From Streptomyces fulvoviolaceus (GTDB lineage: Bacteria; Actinomycetota; Actinomycetes; Streptomycetales; Streptomycetaceae), in assembly GCF_000718165.1 (NCBI RefSeq), contig NZ_JOEY01000027.1, positions 89,922 to 153,921 of the forward strand: a stretch of DNA of 64,000 nucleotides, given 5' to 3'. Shown piece by piece: positions 48,968-58,358 of the stretch (position 1 is its first letter; every line of letters begins with the position of its first letter). Made by a program: the position numbers and the translations under genes. A model generated the notes under the pieces. The model saw nothing but the letters and a program-made list of their open reading frames with translations, was not told the origin of the DNA and ran no database searches.

Positions 48968-51063
48968 AGCTCGAACCAGATGCTCTTGCCCTCGCCCCGC
49001 GGATCCACCCCCCACAGGTCCGCGAGGAGTTCGATCAGCATCAAGCCCCGGCCGGAGGACGCCAGTTCGCCGGGTCTGCGCTTGTGCGGGAGGTCGTCGC
49101 TGGTGTCCGTGACCTCGACGCGCATCCGGCGGTCGCCCGGCTCGCCCCGCACCTCTGCCAGCAACAACGCGTCCGCGTCGGTGTGGACCAGTACGTTCGT
49201 CAGCGTCTCGGAGAGGAGCAGGACCGCCGAGTCGACCTGGTCCGGCGAGGCCCAGTCGTGCAGGAGCTCGCGCAGCTGCTGGCGCGCCACCGCCACCCGC
49301 TCCGGTTCCGCCTGGGCCACCGACAGCATCGTGCGGCGCACGGTGGGCCGTACCGCCACGGCGTCTCCGCAGCCACAGCCCTCCCCCTCCCGGCACAGCA
49401 GCAGGACGGCTATGTCGTCCTCGCGGCGGTCGGCCAGCGGGCCGGTGGTGTGGTGGGAGGAGGGGCCGTGGACGGCCTGGACCAGGGCGTCGGCGAGGGA
49501 CTCCAGGTCGCCGTCGTGGGTCTCGAGGATCGTGCGGATGCGCTTCCAGCCGGTCTCTATGTCGTGGCCGCCGGTCTCGATCAGGCCGTCGGTGCAGATC
49601 AACATGGTCTCGCCGGGTTCGAGGGCGATCCGGGTGGTCGGGTAGTCGGCGTCCGGGTCGATGCCGAGGGGGAGGCCGCCGTCCGTGCGGCGGATCAGGA
49701 CCGTGCCGTCGGCCATGCGGACCGCCGGGTCGGGGTGGCCGGCGCGGGCGACGTCCAGGACGCCGGTCGTGGGGTCGACCTCGACGTACAGGCAGGTCGC
49801 GAAGCGGAGGTCGGCGGCGTCGGGATCGTCGTACGTCATGCCGTGCAGGAAGCGCGACGCGCGGGAGAGGACGGCGTCCGGGCGGTGGCCCTCGGAGGCG
49901 TAGGCGCGCAGGGCGATGCGGAGCTGGCCCATCAGGCCCGCCGCGCGTACGTCGTGGCCCTGGACGTCACCGATGACCAGGGCGAAGCGGCCGCCGGGCA
50001 GGGGGATCATGTCGTACCAGTCGCCGCCGACCTGGAGGCCGCCGCCGGTGGGGACGTAGCGGGCGGCGATGCTCATGCCCGGTATCTCGGGGCCGAGGTG
50101 GGGGAGCATCGAGCGCTGGAGGCCGTCCGTGAGCTCGCGTTCCGACTCCGCGACCCCGGCCCGGGACAGGGCCTGGGCCAGCATCCGGGCGACCGTGGTC
50201 AGGACCGAGCGCTCGTCCGGGGTGAAGGCGACCGGGTAGGTGAAGGCCGCCATCCACGCGCCCATCGTGCGGCCGGCGACCGTCAGCGGCAGGAAGGCCC
50301 AGGACTGGCGGCCGAAGTGCTGGGCGAGGGGCCAGGTGACGGGGTAGCGGGTCTTGTAGGTCTCGGGGGAGGAGAGGTAGACGGCGCGGCCGGTGCGGAC
50401 GACCTCGGCGGCGGGGTAGTCCGTGGCCAGGGACATGTGGGAGAAGGGGCCCTCGTCGCCGGGCTGCTGGCCGTGGTGGCCGATGATCGTGAGGCGGTCG
50501 CCCTCGACGCCGAAGACGGCCAGGCCGTCGGGGGTGAAGCCGGGCATGGAGAGGCCCGCGGCCACGCGCAGGACCTCGGCGGTCGAGCGGGCCTCGGCCA
50601 GGGCGCGGCCCGCGTCCAGCAGGAAGGCCTCGCGGGAGCGCCGCCAGTCGCCGGTGACCGCGGTGCGTCCGGCGGGGGTGCCGGGCACCGGTTCGGTGAC
50701 CTCCTGGAGGGTGCCGGTCAGCAGGAAGGTCCGTCGCTCCGCGTCGTAGGACGGCTTGGAGCGGCTGCGTACGGTGCGGATCACCCGGCCCCGCTCGTCC
50801 ATGATCCTGATCCGCACCTCGGCGAGGGTGCCCTCGGCGACGGCGAGCTGGACGACTCCGGTGATCTCGTTCCAGTCGACGGGGTGCATACGGGAGCGTG
50901 CCTGGGCCTCCGTGAGGGCCGTCTCCGCGGCGGGCAGCCCCAGGAGACGGGCCGCCTCGGCGTTCACCGTGACCAGCTCGGCGGCCGTGTCCCAGTGCCA
51001 GATGCCGGTCGCGAGGGCGGTGAGGACATCCCCCACGGCGGGCAGGGGCTCACCAGTGCGCAT
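48916..51063 (-). CDS. PAS-GAF-PP2C (SpoIIE-like) phosphatase with C-terminal RsbW-type ATPase domain
   Basis: 715 residues. PAS domain about 10-115, GAF about 150-300, SpoIIE/PP2C phosphatase about 335-560 with metal-site motifs GGDWYDMIPLPGGRFALVIGDVQGHD and the late DDIAVLLL, and an anti-sigma-factor-like HATPase_c domain about 590-700 (LLSETLTNVLVHT with N-box Asn, then GRGLMLIELLADLWG). It combines the phosphatase that activates an anti-anti-sigma factor with a kinase-like domain that could inactivate it. Streptomyces has many such proteins. Cytoplasmic. No antagonist gene is adjacent, so its partner is elsewhere. The repetitive C-terminus overlaps the AI-2E gene. Confidence 0.92.
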   Translation of the reverse strand: MRTGEPLPAVGDVLTALATGIWHWDTAAELVTVNAEAARLLGLPAAETALTEAQARSRMHPVDWNEITGVVQLAVAEGTLAEVRIRIMDERGRVIRTVRSRSKPSYDAERRTFLLTGTLQEVTEPVPGTPAGRTAVTGDWRRSREAFLLDAGRALAEARSTAEVLRVAAGLSMPGFTPDGLAVFGVEGDRLTIIGHHGQQPGDEGPFSHMSLATDYPAAEVVRTGRAVYLSSPETYKTRYPVTWPLAQHFGRQSWAFLPLTVAGRTMGAWMAAFTYPVAFTPDERSVLTTVARMLAQALSRAGVAESERELTDGLQRSMLPHLGPEIPGMSIAARYVPTGGGLQVGGDWYDMIPLPGGRFALVIGDVQGHDVRAAGLMGQLRIALRAYASEGHRPDAVLSRASRFLHGMTYDDPDAADLRFATCLYVEVDPTTGVLDVARAGHPDPAVRMADGTVLIRRTDGGLPLGIDPDADYPTTRIALEPGETMLICTDGLIETGGHDIETGWKRIRTILETHDGDLESLADALVQAVHGPSSHHTTGPLADRREDDIAVLLLCREGEGCGCGDAVAVRPTVRRTMLSVAQAEPERVAVARQQLRELLHDWASPDQVDSAVLLLSETLTNVLVHTDADALLLAEVRGEPGDRRMRVEVTDTSDDLPHKRRPGELASSGRGLMLIELLADLWGVDPRGEGKSIWFELYETSVEPSAEPSVEVE

Positions 51064-51179
51064 TGCCCCACTTTAAGAAGAGGTGAGCCCTCACGGCCAC
51101 TGATCACCGATTCTTTGTGACTGATCACCGGCCATTAATGGTGGGGAGCCGATGTTGGGGTGCCCGGTACCCTTGGGAG

Positions 51180-51195
51180 AGTTTCACGTGAAACA
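51180..51195. promoter_or_regulatory. parS: parS centromere site upstream of aspS
   Basis: AGTTTCACGTGAAACA includes the perfect palindrome GTTTCACGTGAAAC. It is intergenic, 32 bp before the aspS start, and 40 kb from the copy at 11198-11213. Confidence 0.92.
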
Positions 51196-51226
51196 ACCCC
51201 GATCTGCGAAGGCTGGATGAACGACG

Positions 51227-52990
51227 ATGCATCGGTACAGGTCCCACACCTGCGGCGAGCTCCGCGCCTCTGACGTCGGCACCGACGTCCGGCTGAGTGG
51301 CTGGCTGCACAATCGGCGCGACCTGGGCGGCATCCTCTTCATCGATCTGCGCGATCACTACGGCATCACGCAGCTCGTCGCCCGTCCCGGCACCCCCGCG
51401 TACGAGGCCCTCGACAAGGTCACCAAGGAGTCGACGGTCCGCATCGACGGCAAGGTCGTCTCCCGCGGCACCGAGAACGTGAACCCGGACCTGCCTTCCG
51501 GTGAGATCGAGGTCGAGGTCGGCGAGGTCGAGCTGCTCGGCGCGGCCGCCCCGCTGCCGTTCACGATCAACGCCGAGGACGGGGTCAACGAGGAGCGGCG
51601 CCTGGAGTACCGCTTCCTGGACCTGCGGCGCGAGCGTATGCACCGCAACATCCTGCTGCGTACGTCGGTGATCAGCGCCATTCGTCACAAGATGACGGCC
51701 CTCGGGTTCAACGAGATGGCCACGCCGATCCTGTCCGCGACCTCCCCCGAGGGCGCGCGTGACTTCGTCGTGCCGTCGCGCCTGAACCCGGGCAAGTTCT
51801 ACGCCCTCCCCCAGGCGCCGCAGCAGTTCAAGCAGCTGCTGATGATCTCGGGCTTCGACCGGTACTTCCAGATCGCGCCCTGTTTCCGTGACGAGGACGC
51901 GCGTGCGGACCGTTCGCCGGGCGAGTTCTACCAGCTCGACGTGGAGATGTCCTTCGTCGAGCAGGAGGACGTCTTCCAGCCGATCGAGAAGCTGATGACG
52001 GAGCTGTTCGAGGAGTTCGGGGGCGGCCGTCACGTCACCTCGCCGTTCCCGCGGATCCCGTTCCGTGAGGCGATGCTGAAGTACGGCTCCGACAAGCCGG
52101 ATCTGCGGGCCCAGCTGGAGCTCGTCGACATCACCGACGTCTTCGAGGGCTCGGAGTTCAAGGCGTTCGCCGGCAAGCACGTGCGCGCGCTGCCGGTGCC
52201 GGACGTCGCCGGCCAGTCCCGCAAGTTCTTCGACCAGCTCGGCGACTTCGCCGTGACGCTGGGCGCGAAGGGCCTGGCCTGGGTGCGGGTCGCCGAGGAC
52301 GGTTCGCTGACCGGCCCGATCGCGAAGTTCCTCACCGAGGAGAACGTCGCCGAGCTCACCAAGCGGCTCTCCCTGGCCCCCGGTCACGCCGTCTTCTTCG
52401 GCGCGGGCGAGTTCGACGAGGTCTCGAAGATCATGGGCGCGGTGCGGGTCGAGACCGCCAAGCGTGCCGGGCACTTCGAGGAGGGCGTCTTCCGGTTCTG
52501 CTGGATCGTCGACTTCCCGATGTACGAGAAGGACGAGGACACCGGCGCGATCGACTTCTCGCACAACCCGTTCTCCATGCCGCAGGGCGGTCTGGAGGCC
52601 CTGGAGACCCAGGACCCGCTGGACATCCTCGGCTGGCAGTACGACATCGTCTGCAACGGCGTCGAGCTGTCCTCCGGCGCGATCCGGAACCACGAGCCGG
52701 AGATCATGCTCAAGGCCTTCGAGATCGCGGGCTACGACCGCGAGACCGTCGAGGAGAAGTTCGCCGGCATGCTGCGTGCGTTCCGCTTCGGCGCCCCGCC
52801 GCACGGCGGGATCGCCCCCGGTGTCGACCGCATCGTGATGCTGCTGGCCGACGAGCCGAACATCCGCGAGACCATCGCCTTCCCGCTCAACGGCAACGCC
52901 CAGGACCTGATGATGGGCGCGCCGACGGAGCTGGAGGAGGCGCGGCTGAGGGAGCTGCACCTGTCGGTGCGGAAGCCGCAGCCGAAGTAG
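51227..52990 (+). CDS. aspS: Aspartyl-tRNA synthetase
   Basis: 587 residues, normal bacterial length. The N-terminal OB-fold anticodon-binding domain ([20 protein letters not shown], residues about 20-45) is followed by the class II catalytic core: motif 2 region [19 protein letters not shown], the bacterial GAD insertion (about 285-420) and motif 3 with [13 protein letters not shown]. It charges tRNA-Asp (or Asp/Asn, depending on GatCAB). Followed by a 17-bp terminator stem. The leader contains a parS site but no T-box-like structure was noticed. Confidence 0.97.
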   Translation: MHRYRSHTCGELRASDVGTDVRLSGWLHNRRDLGGILFIDLRDHYGITQLVARPGTPAYEALDKVTKESTVRIDGKVVSRGTENVNPDLPSGEIEVEVGEVELLGAAAPLPFTINAEDGVNEERRLEYRFLDLRRERMHRNILLRTSVISAIRHKMTALGFNEMATPILSATSPEGARDFVVPSRLNPGKFYALPQAPQQFKQLLMISGFDRYFQIAPCFRDEDARADRSPGEFYQLDVEMSFVEQEDVFQPIEKLMTELFEEFGGGRHVTSPFPRIPFREAMLKYGSDKPDLRAQLELVDITDVFEGSEFKAFAGKHVRALPVPDVAGQSRKFFDQLGDFAVTLGAKGLAWVRVAEDGSLTGPIAKFLTEENVAELTKRLSLAPGHAVFFGAGEFDEVSKIMGAVRVETAKRAGHFEEGVFRFCWIVDFPMYEKDEDTGAIDFSHNPFSMPQGGLEALETQDPLDILGWQYDIVCNGVELSSGAIRNHEPEIMLKAFEIAGYDRETVEEKFAGMLRAFRFGAPPHGGIAPGVDRIVMLLADEPNIRETIAFPLNGNAQDLMMGAPTELEEARLRELHLSVRKPQPK

Positions 52991-53004
52991 CGGGCCGCGC
53001 GAGC

Positions 53005-53023
53005 GAAGTAAGGCAAGCCTTTC
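53005..53023. promoter_or_regulatory. Iron-box-like element 1
   Basis: GAAGTAAGGCAAGCCTTTC contains TAAGGC-AA-GCCTTT, an imperfect palindrome similar to part of the DmdR/IdeR box (TTAGGTTAGGCTAACCTAA). A related sequence is at 54191-54220. It lies before the aspS terminator, 123 bp upstream of a ferric dioxygenase gene. Confidence 0.3.
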
Positions 53024-53038
53024 AACTCGGCTGATCGC

Positions 53039-53077
53039 AAAGGGACTTGAAATCGACGGACGATTTCAAGTCCCTTT
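53039..53077 (+). terminator. Terminator of aspS
   Basis: 17-bp perfect stem (AAAGGGACTTGAAATCG with its complement), 5-nt loop, the right arm ending in TTT. Confidence 0.92.
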
Positions 53078-53125
53078 CGCATGCGCGCGGAAAAGGGGCC
53101 GTTTTCCTAGCTCGCTGACAGACTT

Positions 53126-53137
53126 CTTACCTAACTT
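53126..53137 (+). promoter_or_regulatory. Duplicated promoter element, copy 1 (leaderless start likely)
   Basis: CTTACCTAACTT; TAACTT (53132-53137) would be the -10, 8 nt before the ATG, and no Shine-Dalgarno exists. The identical element with identical spacing precedes the next gene (54264-54275). Read in reverse, TTAGGTAAG resembles half of a DmdR/IdeR iron box. Confidence 0.5.
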
Positions 53138-53145
53138 CCAGCCGC

Positions 53146-54102
53146 ATGACAGCGAATCACCAGCCTCAAGAGGCCACAGACGTACGGGATGTGACGCGCC
53201 GTAGGGTCGTCGCGGTGGGCGCCGGAGCGGTCGCGGCGGTGGGTCTGGGCGGCAGCGCCTTCGCGGCGAACGCCCTCACCGAGGAACCCGGGCAGAAGAG
53301 ACATGCGCCGGTGGCCGCCGAGGACTGCTATGTGCTGACCTCGGAGACCACCGAGGGCCCGTACTACATCGACGCGGACAAGCTCCGCCGGGACGTCACC
53401 GAGGACAAGCCGGGTATCCCGTTCCTCCTCCGGATCAAGGTGATCGACAACGAGACCTGCAAGTCGATCCGCAAGGCGGCCGTCGACATCTGGCACTGCG
53501 ACGCGGTGGGCGTCTACTCCGGCTACGAGGACATGGGCAACGGGGGCGGCGGCCCGGCCCCGACGGGAACGCCCACCGACACTCCGACCGGCACCCCCAC
53601 CGACGTGCCGACCGGGCCGCCCCCGGGCGGTGGCCACACGGAGCCGACCGACGACACCCGCTATCTGCGCGGGACCTGGCGGACGGACCGGCACGGGTTC
53701 GTCACCTTCAAGACGGTGTTCCCGGGCTGGTACCGGGGTCGTACCGTCCACATCCATGTCAAGGTGCACGTCAACGGCGAGTGGACCGACGCCGGTTACG
53801 AGGGCGGCAACACCTGCCACACCGGCCAGTTCTTCTTCGACGAGGAGTCGGTCCTGGCCTCGGCGGTCGTGGAGCCGTACGTGTCCAACACGGCCGAGCG
53901 CACCACGCTCGACGAGGACACGATCTACGACGGCAGCGGTGTCCCGGGCGGCTTGCTCAAGCTGAGGTACCGCAAGGACGACATCGCGAAGGGCGTCCGC
54001 GGCTCGATCACCGTCGGCGTGGACCCGGAGGCGGCGAACGACGGTCAGGACACCCCGCCGCAGGAGAGTGCGTCGCCGTCTCCGTCCGCTTCGGCGAGCT
54101 GA
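53146..54102 (+). CDS. Tat-exported intradiol ring-cleavage dioxygenase-like protein, copy 1
   Basis: 318 residues. Twin-arginine signal (VTRRRVVAVGAGAVAAVGLGG) cleaved near residue 42. The dioxygenase domain (about 60-300) has ETTEGPYYIDADKLRRD, likely ligands Tyr in WHCDAVGVYSGY, Tyr in FPGWYRGR, and His-x-His in VHIHVK. A Gly/Pro/Thr-rich loop (about 128-165; TGTPTDTPTGTPT) interrupts the domain, and a Ser/Pro tail ends it. Exported intradiol homologues lack a known substrate. It is a tandem duplicate of the gene 181 bp downstream, including its promoter. Confidence 0.9.
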   Translation: MTANHQPQEATDVRDVTRRRVVAVGAGAVAAVGLGGSAFAANALTEEPGQKRHAPVAAEDCYVLTSETTEGPYYIDADKLRRDVTEDKPGIPFLLRIKVIDNETCKSIRKAAVDIWHCDAVGVYSGYEDMGNGGGGPAPTGTPTDTPTGTPTDVPTGPPPGGGHTEPTDDTRYLRGTWRTDRHGFVTFKTVFPGWYRGRTVHIHVKVHVNGEWTDAGYEGGNTCHTGQFFFDEESVLASAVVEPYVSNTAERTTLDEDTIYDGSGVPGGLLKLRYRKDDIAKGVRGSITVGVDPEAANDGQDTPPQESASPSPSASAS

Positions 54103-54190
54103 CCTGAGTCGACCCCCGACCCCCGACCCCCGACCCCCGGGCCTCGGCCTCCTGACCTGCACTGTCGGGAGGCCGGGCCCCTCCAGGGCC

Positions 54191-54220
54191 GAAGTAAGGC
54201 AAGGCTTGCCTTTTACCTTC
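54191..54220. promoter_or_regulatory. Iron-box-like element 2 (inverted repeat)
   Basis: GAAGTAAGGCAAG (54191-54203) and CTTGCCTTTTACCTTC (54205-54220) form an imperfect inverted repeat. The left arm equals the start of the element at 53005. It is about 64 bp before the second dioxygenase gene. Confidence 0.4.
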
Positions 54221-54263
54221 CTTTGAACATGCCACAGCGCTTTCCCACGCCCCTGACAGCCTC

Positions 54264-54275
54264 CTTACCTAACTT
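54264..54275 (+). promoter_or_regulatory. Duplicated promoter element, copy 2 (leaderless start likely)
   Basis: CTTACCTAACTT with TAACTT 8 nt before the ATG, exactly as at 53126-53137; TGACAG also recurs just upstream in both copies. Confidence 0.5.
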
Positions 54276-54283
54276 CGCTGGTC

Positions 54284-55207
54284 ATGACGGGAAACCAGAC
54301 TGACCAGGAACCGAAGCACAAGCGCGACCTGACGCGTCGTAAGGTCGTCGTCGCGGGTGCGGGCGCCGCCGTGGCCGTGGGTGTGGGCGGCACCCTGGCC
54401 GCCTCGGGCGCTTTCGCGGACGAGACGACGGGCACGGCCACGGCGACCGCGAGCGCGAGCAGCAGTAGCTCGGAGGCCTGCTACAAGCTCACCTCGGAGA
54501 CCACCGAGGGCCCTTACTACATCGACGCCGACAAGATCCGCCGGGACATCACCGAGGACAAGGAGGGCATCCCGCTCACCCTCACCCTCAAGGTGATCGA
54601 CTCCGAGACCTGCAAGCCGATCCGCAACGCGGCCGTCGACATCTGGCACTGTGACGCGCTCGGCCTCTACTCGGGTTACGAGAGCTTCTCCGAGGGCGGC
54701 GGCACCGCCCCCACGGACGCTCCCTCCGGCACCCCCACCGGCGAGCCCCCGTCCGGGGCGCCCTCCGGCGGCACCGGCGGTGGCGGCGGGCACGAGGAGC
54801 CGACCAGCGACACCCGCTATCTGCGGGGCACCTGGAAGACGGACAAGCACGGCCTCGTCACCTTCAAGACGATCTTCCCGGGCTGGTACCAGGGCCGCTG
54901 TGTGCACATCCACACCAAGGTGCACGTCAGCGGCGAGTGGACCGACGCCGGTTACGAGGGCGGCAACACCTGCCACACCGGCCAGCTGTTCTTCTCCGAG
55001 GAGTCCGTGCTCGCCTCCGCCGAGGTCGACCCGTACTCCACCAGCACCACCACCCGGACCACGCTCACCGAGGACATGATCTACGACCAGAGCGGCACCA
55101 CGGGCGGCCTGCTGAAGCTGAAGTACAACAAGAAGAACATCGCCAAGGGTGTCCACGCCTCCCTCACGATGGGCGTCGACCCGGACGTGACGAACGACGG
55201 CACCTGA
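54284..55207 (+). CDS. Tat-exported intradiol ring-cleavage dioxygenase-like protein, copy 2
   Basis: 307 residues, paralogous to the upstream gene along its whole length. Tat signal (LTRRKVVVAGAGAAVAVGVGG), Ser/Ala/Thr linker, then SETTEGPYYIDADKIRRD, WHCDALGLYSGY, FPGWYQGR and VHIHTK with the expected Fe(III) ligands. The internal low-complexity loop is Gly/Ser/Pro-rich (GTPTGEPPSGAPSGG) rather than the PTGT pattern of copy 1. The C-terminus stops without the Ser/Pro tail. Ends at a strong terminator. Confidence 0.9.
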   Translation: MTGNQTDQEPKHKRDLTRRKVVVAGAGAAVAVGVGGTLAASGAFADETTGTATATASASSSSSEACYKLTSETTEGPYYIDADKIRRDITEDKEGIPLTLTLKVIDSETCKPIRNAAVDIWHCDALGLYSGYESFSEGGGTAPTDAPSGTPTGEPPSGAPSGGTGGGGGHEEPTSDTRYLRGTWKTDKHGLVTFKTIFPGWYQGRCVHIHTKVHVSGEWTDAGYEGGNTCHTGQLFFSEESVLASAEVDPYSTSTTTRTTLTEDMIYDQSGTTGGLLKLKYNKKNIAKGVHASLTMGVDPDVTNDGT

Positions 55208-55230
55208 GCCGTCGGGACCGAGACATGAAG

Positions 55231-55258
55231 GCGCCCGGGGTGAACACACCCCGGGCGC
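55231..55258. terminator. Terminator between dioxygenase copy 2 and the FG-GAP gene
   Basis: Perfect 12-bp stem GCGCCCGGGGTG/CACCCCGGGCGC, loop AACA, followed by TTC; it can serve both convergent genes. Confidence 0.85.
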
Positions 55259-55279
55259 TTCGTCCTGTGAACTCCCTGT

Positions 55280-58249
55280 TCAGGAAAGGGACTTGTAGCC
55301 GCTCCAGCCGGTCGCGATCTTCGTGCGCGATCCGAACGACCCCTTGCCGTCCCCGCTGTTGCGCCACACGTTGCCGCTGGTGTCGCGGGAGACGAGGTCG
55401 GCCTTGCCGTCGTCGGTGATGTCACCGACACCGACGACCACGTTGTACGAACCGCCCCAGCTGGAGAACAGCTTCACGCGGGCCGCGAAGGTGCCGTTGC
55501 CCTTGCCGTCGTAGCGGTAGAGGTTGTTGGCCTTGTCCTGGGCGATCAGGTCGCTGATGCCGTCGGTCAGGACGTCGTACTGCGTCCAGCCGCTGCTCGC
55601 CAGTGTCGTGTACGACGTCGACGGCTTGAGCGCCGCGTTGCAGCCCGGCTTGTACAGGCGCAGTGCCCCGCTGCTGTAGCGGACGAGGACGTCGTTGCAG
55701 CGGTCGCCGCTCAGGTCGCCGAACGGCACGGCCTTCACCGACGTCGCCCAGCCGGTGCCGGTCCGCTTGTCGCTGAACTTGCCCGTGCCGGTGCCGGAGT
55801 GCCAGGTCAGGCCGCCGGAGGAGTTGAGGGTGAGCAGGTCGCCGCGTCCGTCGGGGCCGTCGGGGCTGACGAAGTCGCGCCGGACCGCCGCTCCGCGCTG
55901 GAGGAAGGCCTCACCGGTGGTGACCGTGTTCGCCGTGGCGGTGCCGAGGCCGGTCGCCTTCAGCGTCCACTTGAGCCAGCCGTTGGGGAAGTAACTCCCG
56001 CTCGCCGTCTTGCCGTTCCAGGACGCCGACATCATGGCCGAGGCGGCGGAGCCGGTGATCGTGCGGGTGGCCTTGCCGTTCGCGCCGCTCTGGACGGAGG
56101 TGAAGGTGAGCGACCAGGAGGAGACCGGGCGGGACAGCAGCCAGCTGCCCTCGAAGGGCGTGCCCGTGTCCACGTAGTTGCCGGCCGACGTCTCGAAGGC
56201 GGTCACGGCGGACGGGGTGATGCCCGTGGTGGTGACGTGGGTGCGCTCGTAGTCGTCGAACCAGGCGACCAGGCCGGTGTACTCGTCGACGGTCCAGCGG
56301 TACCGGCGGTCCGCGGTCAGGCCCTTGTCGGGCAGGCCGGAGGCGATCACCCGGGTGGTGCCGGTGGCCGCCTCGGTGAGGATCAGCGTGCCCGCACTCT
56401 GGTCGTGGCGCACGGTGAAGCCGTCGCCGAGCAGCACGTCACCGGGGGTGACCGCTGCCGACGTACCGGCCTTGGTGTCGTACACGCCCGCCGAGTCCGT
56501 CCCGCAGGCCCAGTACACCCAGCGGCCCGCCGCCTGGAGTTCGCTCGGCACACAGGCCAGGCCCGGGACGGTCACCGTGGTGAGCGTCGTCCCCAGCGGG
56601 ATGCTGTACGAGGTGAGCTTGCCGGCGGTGGTGGTGGCGCTCCACAGGGTGGGGCCGTTCAGGGCGGCGGCGCGCACGGACCGCTTCAGCTGCTGGCCCT
56701 GGCCGAACTCGGCGACGTACTGCATCGGTGTCGAGCCGCCGGAGTTGTAGACCGCGTAGTCGTCGGAGATGTCGACGATCGCGCCGGCCTCGGTGCCGAA
56801 GTCGAGCGTGGAGTCGGACGAGCCGTCCCTCACGCCGACCAGCTGGTCGGCGTTCGCCAGACCGCTGCCGCCCTCGTCGCTGTCGGAGAACGTGCGAAGG
56901 AAGACGTCCTTGGGGGTCGTGCCGCTGTTGCCCCACAACGCGGAGCAGGTCGTGTCGGCGTACGGGCACTCGGCGGAGATCGAGTCGCCGGCCGTGGCGG
57001 CGGACGCCGTCAGCTCGGTCGAGCCGTTGGTGGTGAGGGTGCGCACGGACGTGGTGTCCGCGGCCTTGTCCGGGTCGTCCTCGACGACACGCAGGCTGCC
57101 GCGGCTGAGCGCGATGCCCTTCTTGGCGTTCTCCACCGCCGGGGACTGCTGCACCTTCTCCAGCTTCAGTGTGCCGTCCTCGGCCTGGCTCACGCGCTGC
57201 ACCCACCAGTCGGTGGCGTCGGTGCCGCCGGTGACCAGCGCGGTGCCGTCGCCGGTCTCCAGCGCGTACTCGCCGGCGCTCGTCAGCAGGGTCTGCTGCA
57301 CGGAGGGGTCGGTGACGTCGACCGCGAGCAGCTTGGAGCCGAGCGAGCTGGAGGACAGCGGCAGCAGCAGCCAGTCGCCGACCAGGACCGGGTCGCCGTC
57401 GAGCGTGCCGGGGTTCGAGGGCAGCGTGACGACCTGCTCGGCGGCGGTGAGGTCGGTGCGGGACTTCAGGTGCAGCGTGGCAGCGCCGGACTGGTACCAG
57501 CCGATGCGGTCCTCGCTCATGACGTAGTTCGAGGCGTAGGTGGCGTCGGTGAACACGGTGGTGTTCACGGCCGACTCGACGTCGATGTAGGCGATCGTGC
57601 CGGTGTCGGCCGACCAGAGCCCGCCGGCGGAGTCCGCGCCGAGGACGTCCTCGCTCCCCACGCCCATCGGGTCACCGGTCACCTCGCGGGTGCGCCACGC
57701 GCCGTCGACCTTGTCGATCAGGGAGTAGGTGGTGACGATCGTGTTCCCGGCGAGCGCCCGGTAGTAGCCGTTGTTGCTGGAGCTCCAGCTCAGCTTCTTG
57801 GACGTGGCCGTCGCCGGGTCCCAGAGGGTGGCGTACGCGTCGTTCGCCGTCGTCGGCAGCGCGACCAGGTCGCTGTCCGAGCCGTACCAGGCCGTACGGC
57901 ATTCGGAGCCGATGTAGGTGCAGCCCGTGCCCGGGGTGTAGACGCCGTCGGCGTTCTCGACGGTGATGGTGTCACCGGTCGTGTAGTCGGTCCACCGCAG
58001 GCCGGTGAAACCGGTCTGCCGGTGCAGGAAGCCGCTGTCGCCCGCGGCGTACGGGCGGTCGAGACGTGGTGTGGTGGAGCTGGGATCGGTGAGTGTGATC
58101 CCGGTGGTGCCGGCGGCCTCGGCCGCCTGTGCGGCACCGCCGCCGTCCCTCGATCCGGAGAACAAGGTGATGGATCCGGCCGCCACGGCGACCGCGAGCG
58201 TGGAGACGAGCGCGGCACGACCGCCCCGTCTCGGGGCGTGTCTGCCCAC
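55280..58249 (-). CDS. Large secreted protein with C-terminal FG-GAP/VCBS repeats
   Basis: 989 residues from GTG 58249 (GGAGGG about 8 nt upstream). Signal peptide (RRGGRAALVSTLAVAVAAGSITLFSG) near residues 8-35. A long beta-rich region of about 750 residues follows with propeller-like repeats (for example LGADSAGGLWSADTGTIAYI, LDGDPVLVGDWLLLPLSS). At the C-terminus are three or more FG-GAP/VCBS calcium-binding-type repeats (GDLSGDRCNDVLVRYSSG, DGISDLIAQDKANNLYRYDG, GDITDDGKADLVSRDTSGNV). These proteins are abundant in Streptomyces and probably extracellular; ligand unknown. It is the largest gene in the window. Confidence 0.9.
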   Translation of the reverse strand: MGRHAPRRGGRAALVSTLAVAVAAGSITLFSGSRDGGGAAQAAEAAGTTGITLTDPSSTTPRLDRPYAAGDSGFLHRQTGFTGLRWTDYTTGDTITVENADGVYTPGTGCTYIGSECRTAWYGSDSDLVALPTTANDAYATLWDPATATSKKLSWSSSNNGYYRALAGNTIVTTYSLIDKVDGAWRTREVTGDPMGVGSEDVLGADSAGGLWSADTGTIAYIDVESAVNTTVFTDATYASNYVMSEDRIGWYQSGAATLHLKSRTDLTAAEQVVTLPSNPGTLDGDPVLVGDWLLLPLSSSSLGSKLLAVDVTDPSVQQTLLTSAGEYALETGDGTALVTGGTDATDWWVQRVSQAEDGTLKLEKVQQSPAVENAKKGIALSRGSLRVVEDDPDKAADTTSVRTLTTNGSTELTASAATAGDSISAECPYADTTCSALWGNSGTTPKDVFLRTFSDSDEGGSGLANADQLVGVRDGSSDSTLDFGTEAGAIVDISDDYAVYNSGGSTPMQYVAEFGQGQQLKRSVRAAALNGPTLWSATTTAGKLTSYSIPLGTTLTTVTVPGLACVPSELQAAGRWVYWACGTDSAGVYDTKAGTSAAVTPGDVLLGDGFTVRHDQSAGTLILTEAATGTTRVIASGLPDKGLTADRRYRWTVDEYTGLVAWFDDYERTHVTTTGITPSAVTAFETSAGNYVDTGTPFEGSWLLSRPVSSWSLTFTSVQSGANGKATRTITGSAASAMMSASWNGKTASGSYFPNGWLKWTLKATGLGTATANTVTTGEAFLQRGAAVRRDFVSPDGPDGRGDLLTLNSSGGLTWHSGTGTGKFSDKRTGTGWATSVKAVPFGDLSGDRCNDVLVRYSSGALRLYKPGCNAALKPSTSYTTLASSGWTQYDVLTDGISDLIAQDKANNLYRYDGKGNGTFAARVKLFSSWGGSYNVVVGVGDITDDGKADLVSRDTSGNVWRNSGDGKGSFGSRTKIATGWSGYKSLS

Positions 58250-58358
58250 GTGAAGTTCCCTCCCCCGCGAGGGTCCCCGCCCTCGCACAAGTGGGCGGAT
58301 GCTACCAGGGGCGGGTGTCCGTCCGGGGTCGTGCTGTGGGCCGGAGCCCGGGCAGAAG

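Noticed and set aside
58247..58258. CACGTGAAGTTC as a third parS site
   Set aside because: Only the central CACGTGAA matches; the GTTT and AAAC flanks are missing, and it forms the start of the FG-GAP gene.
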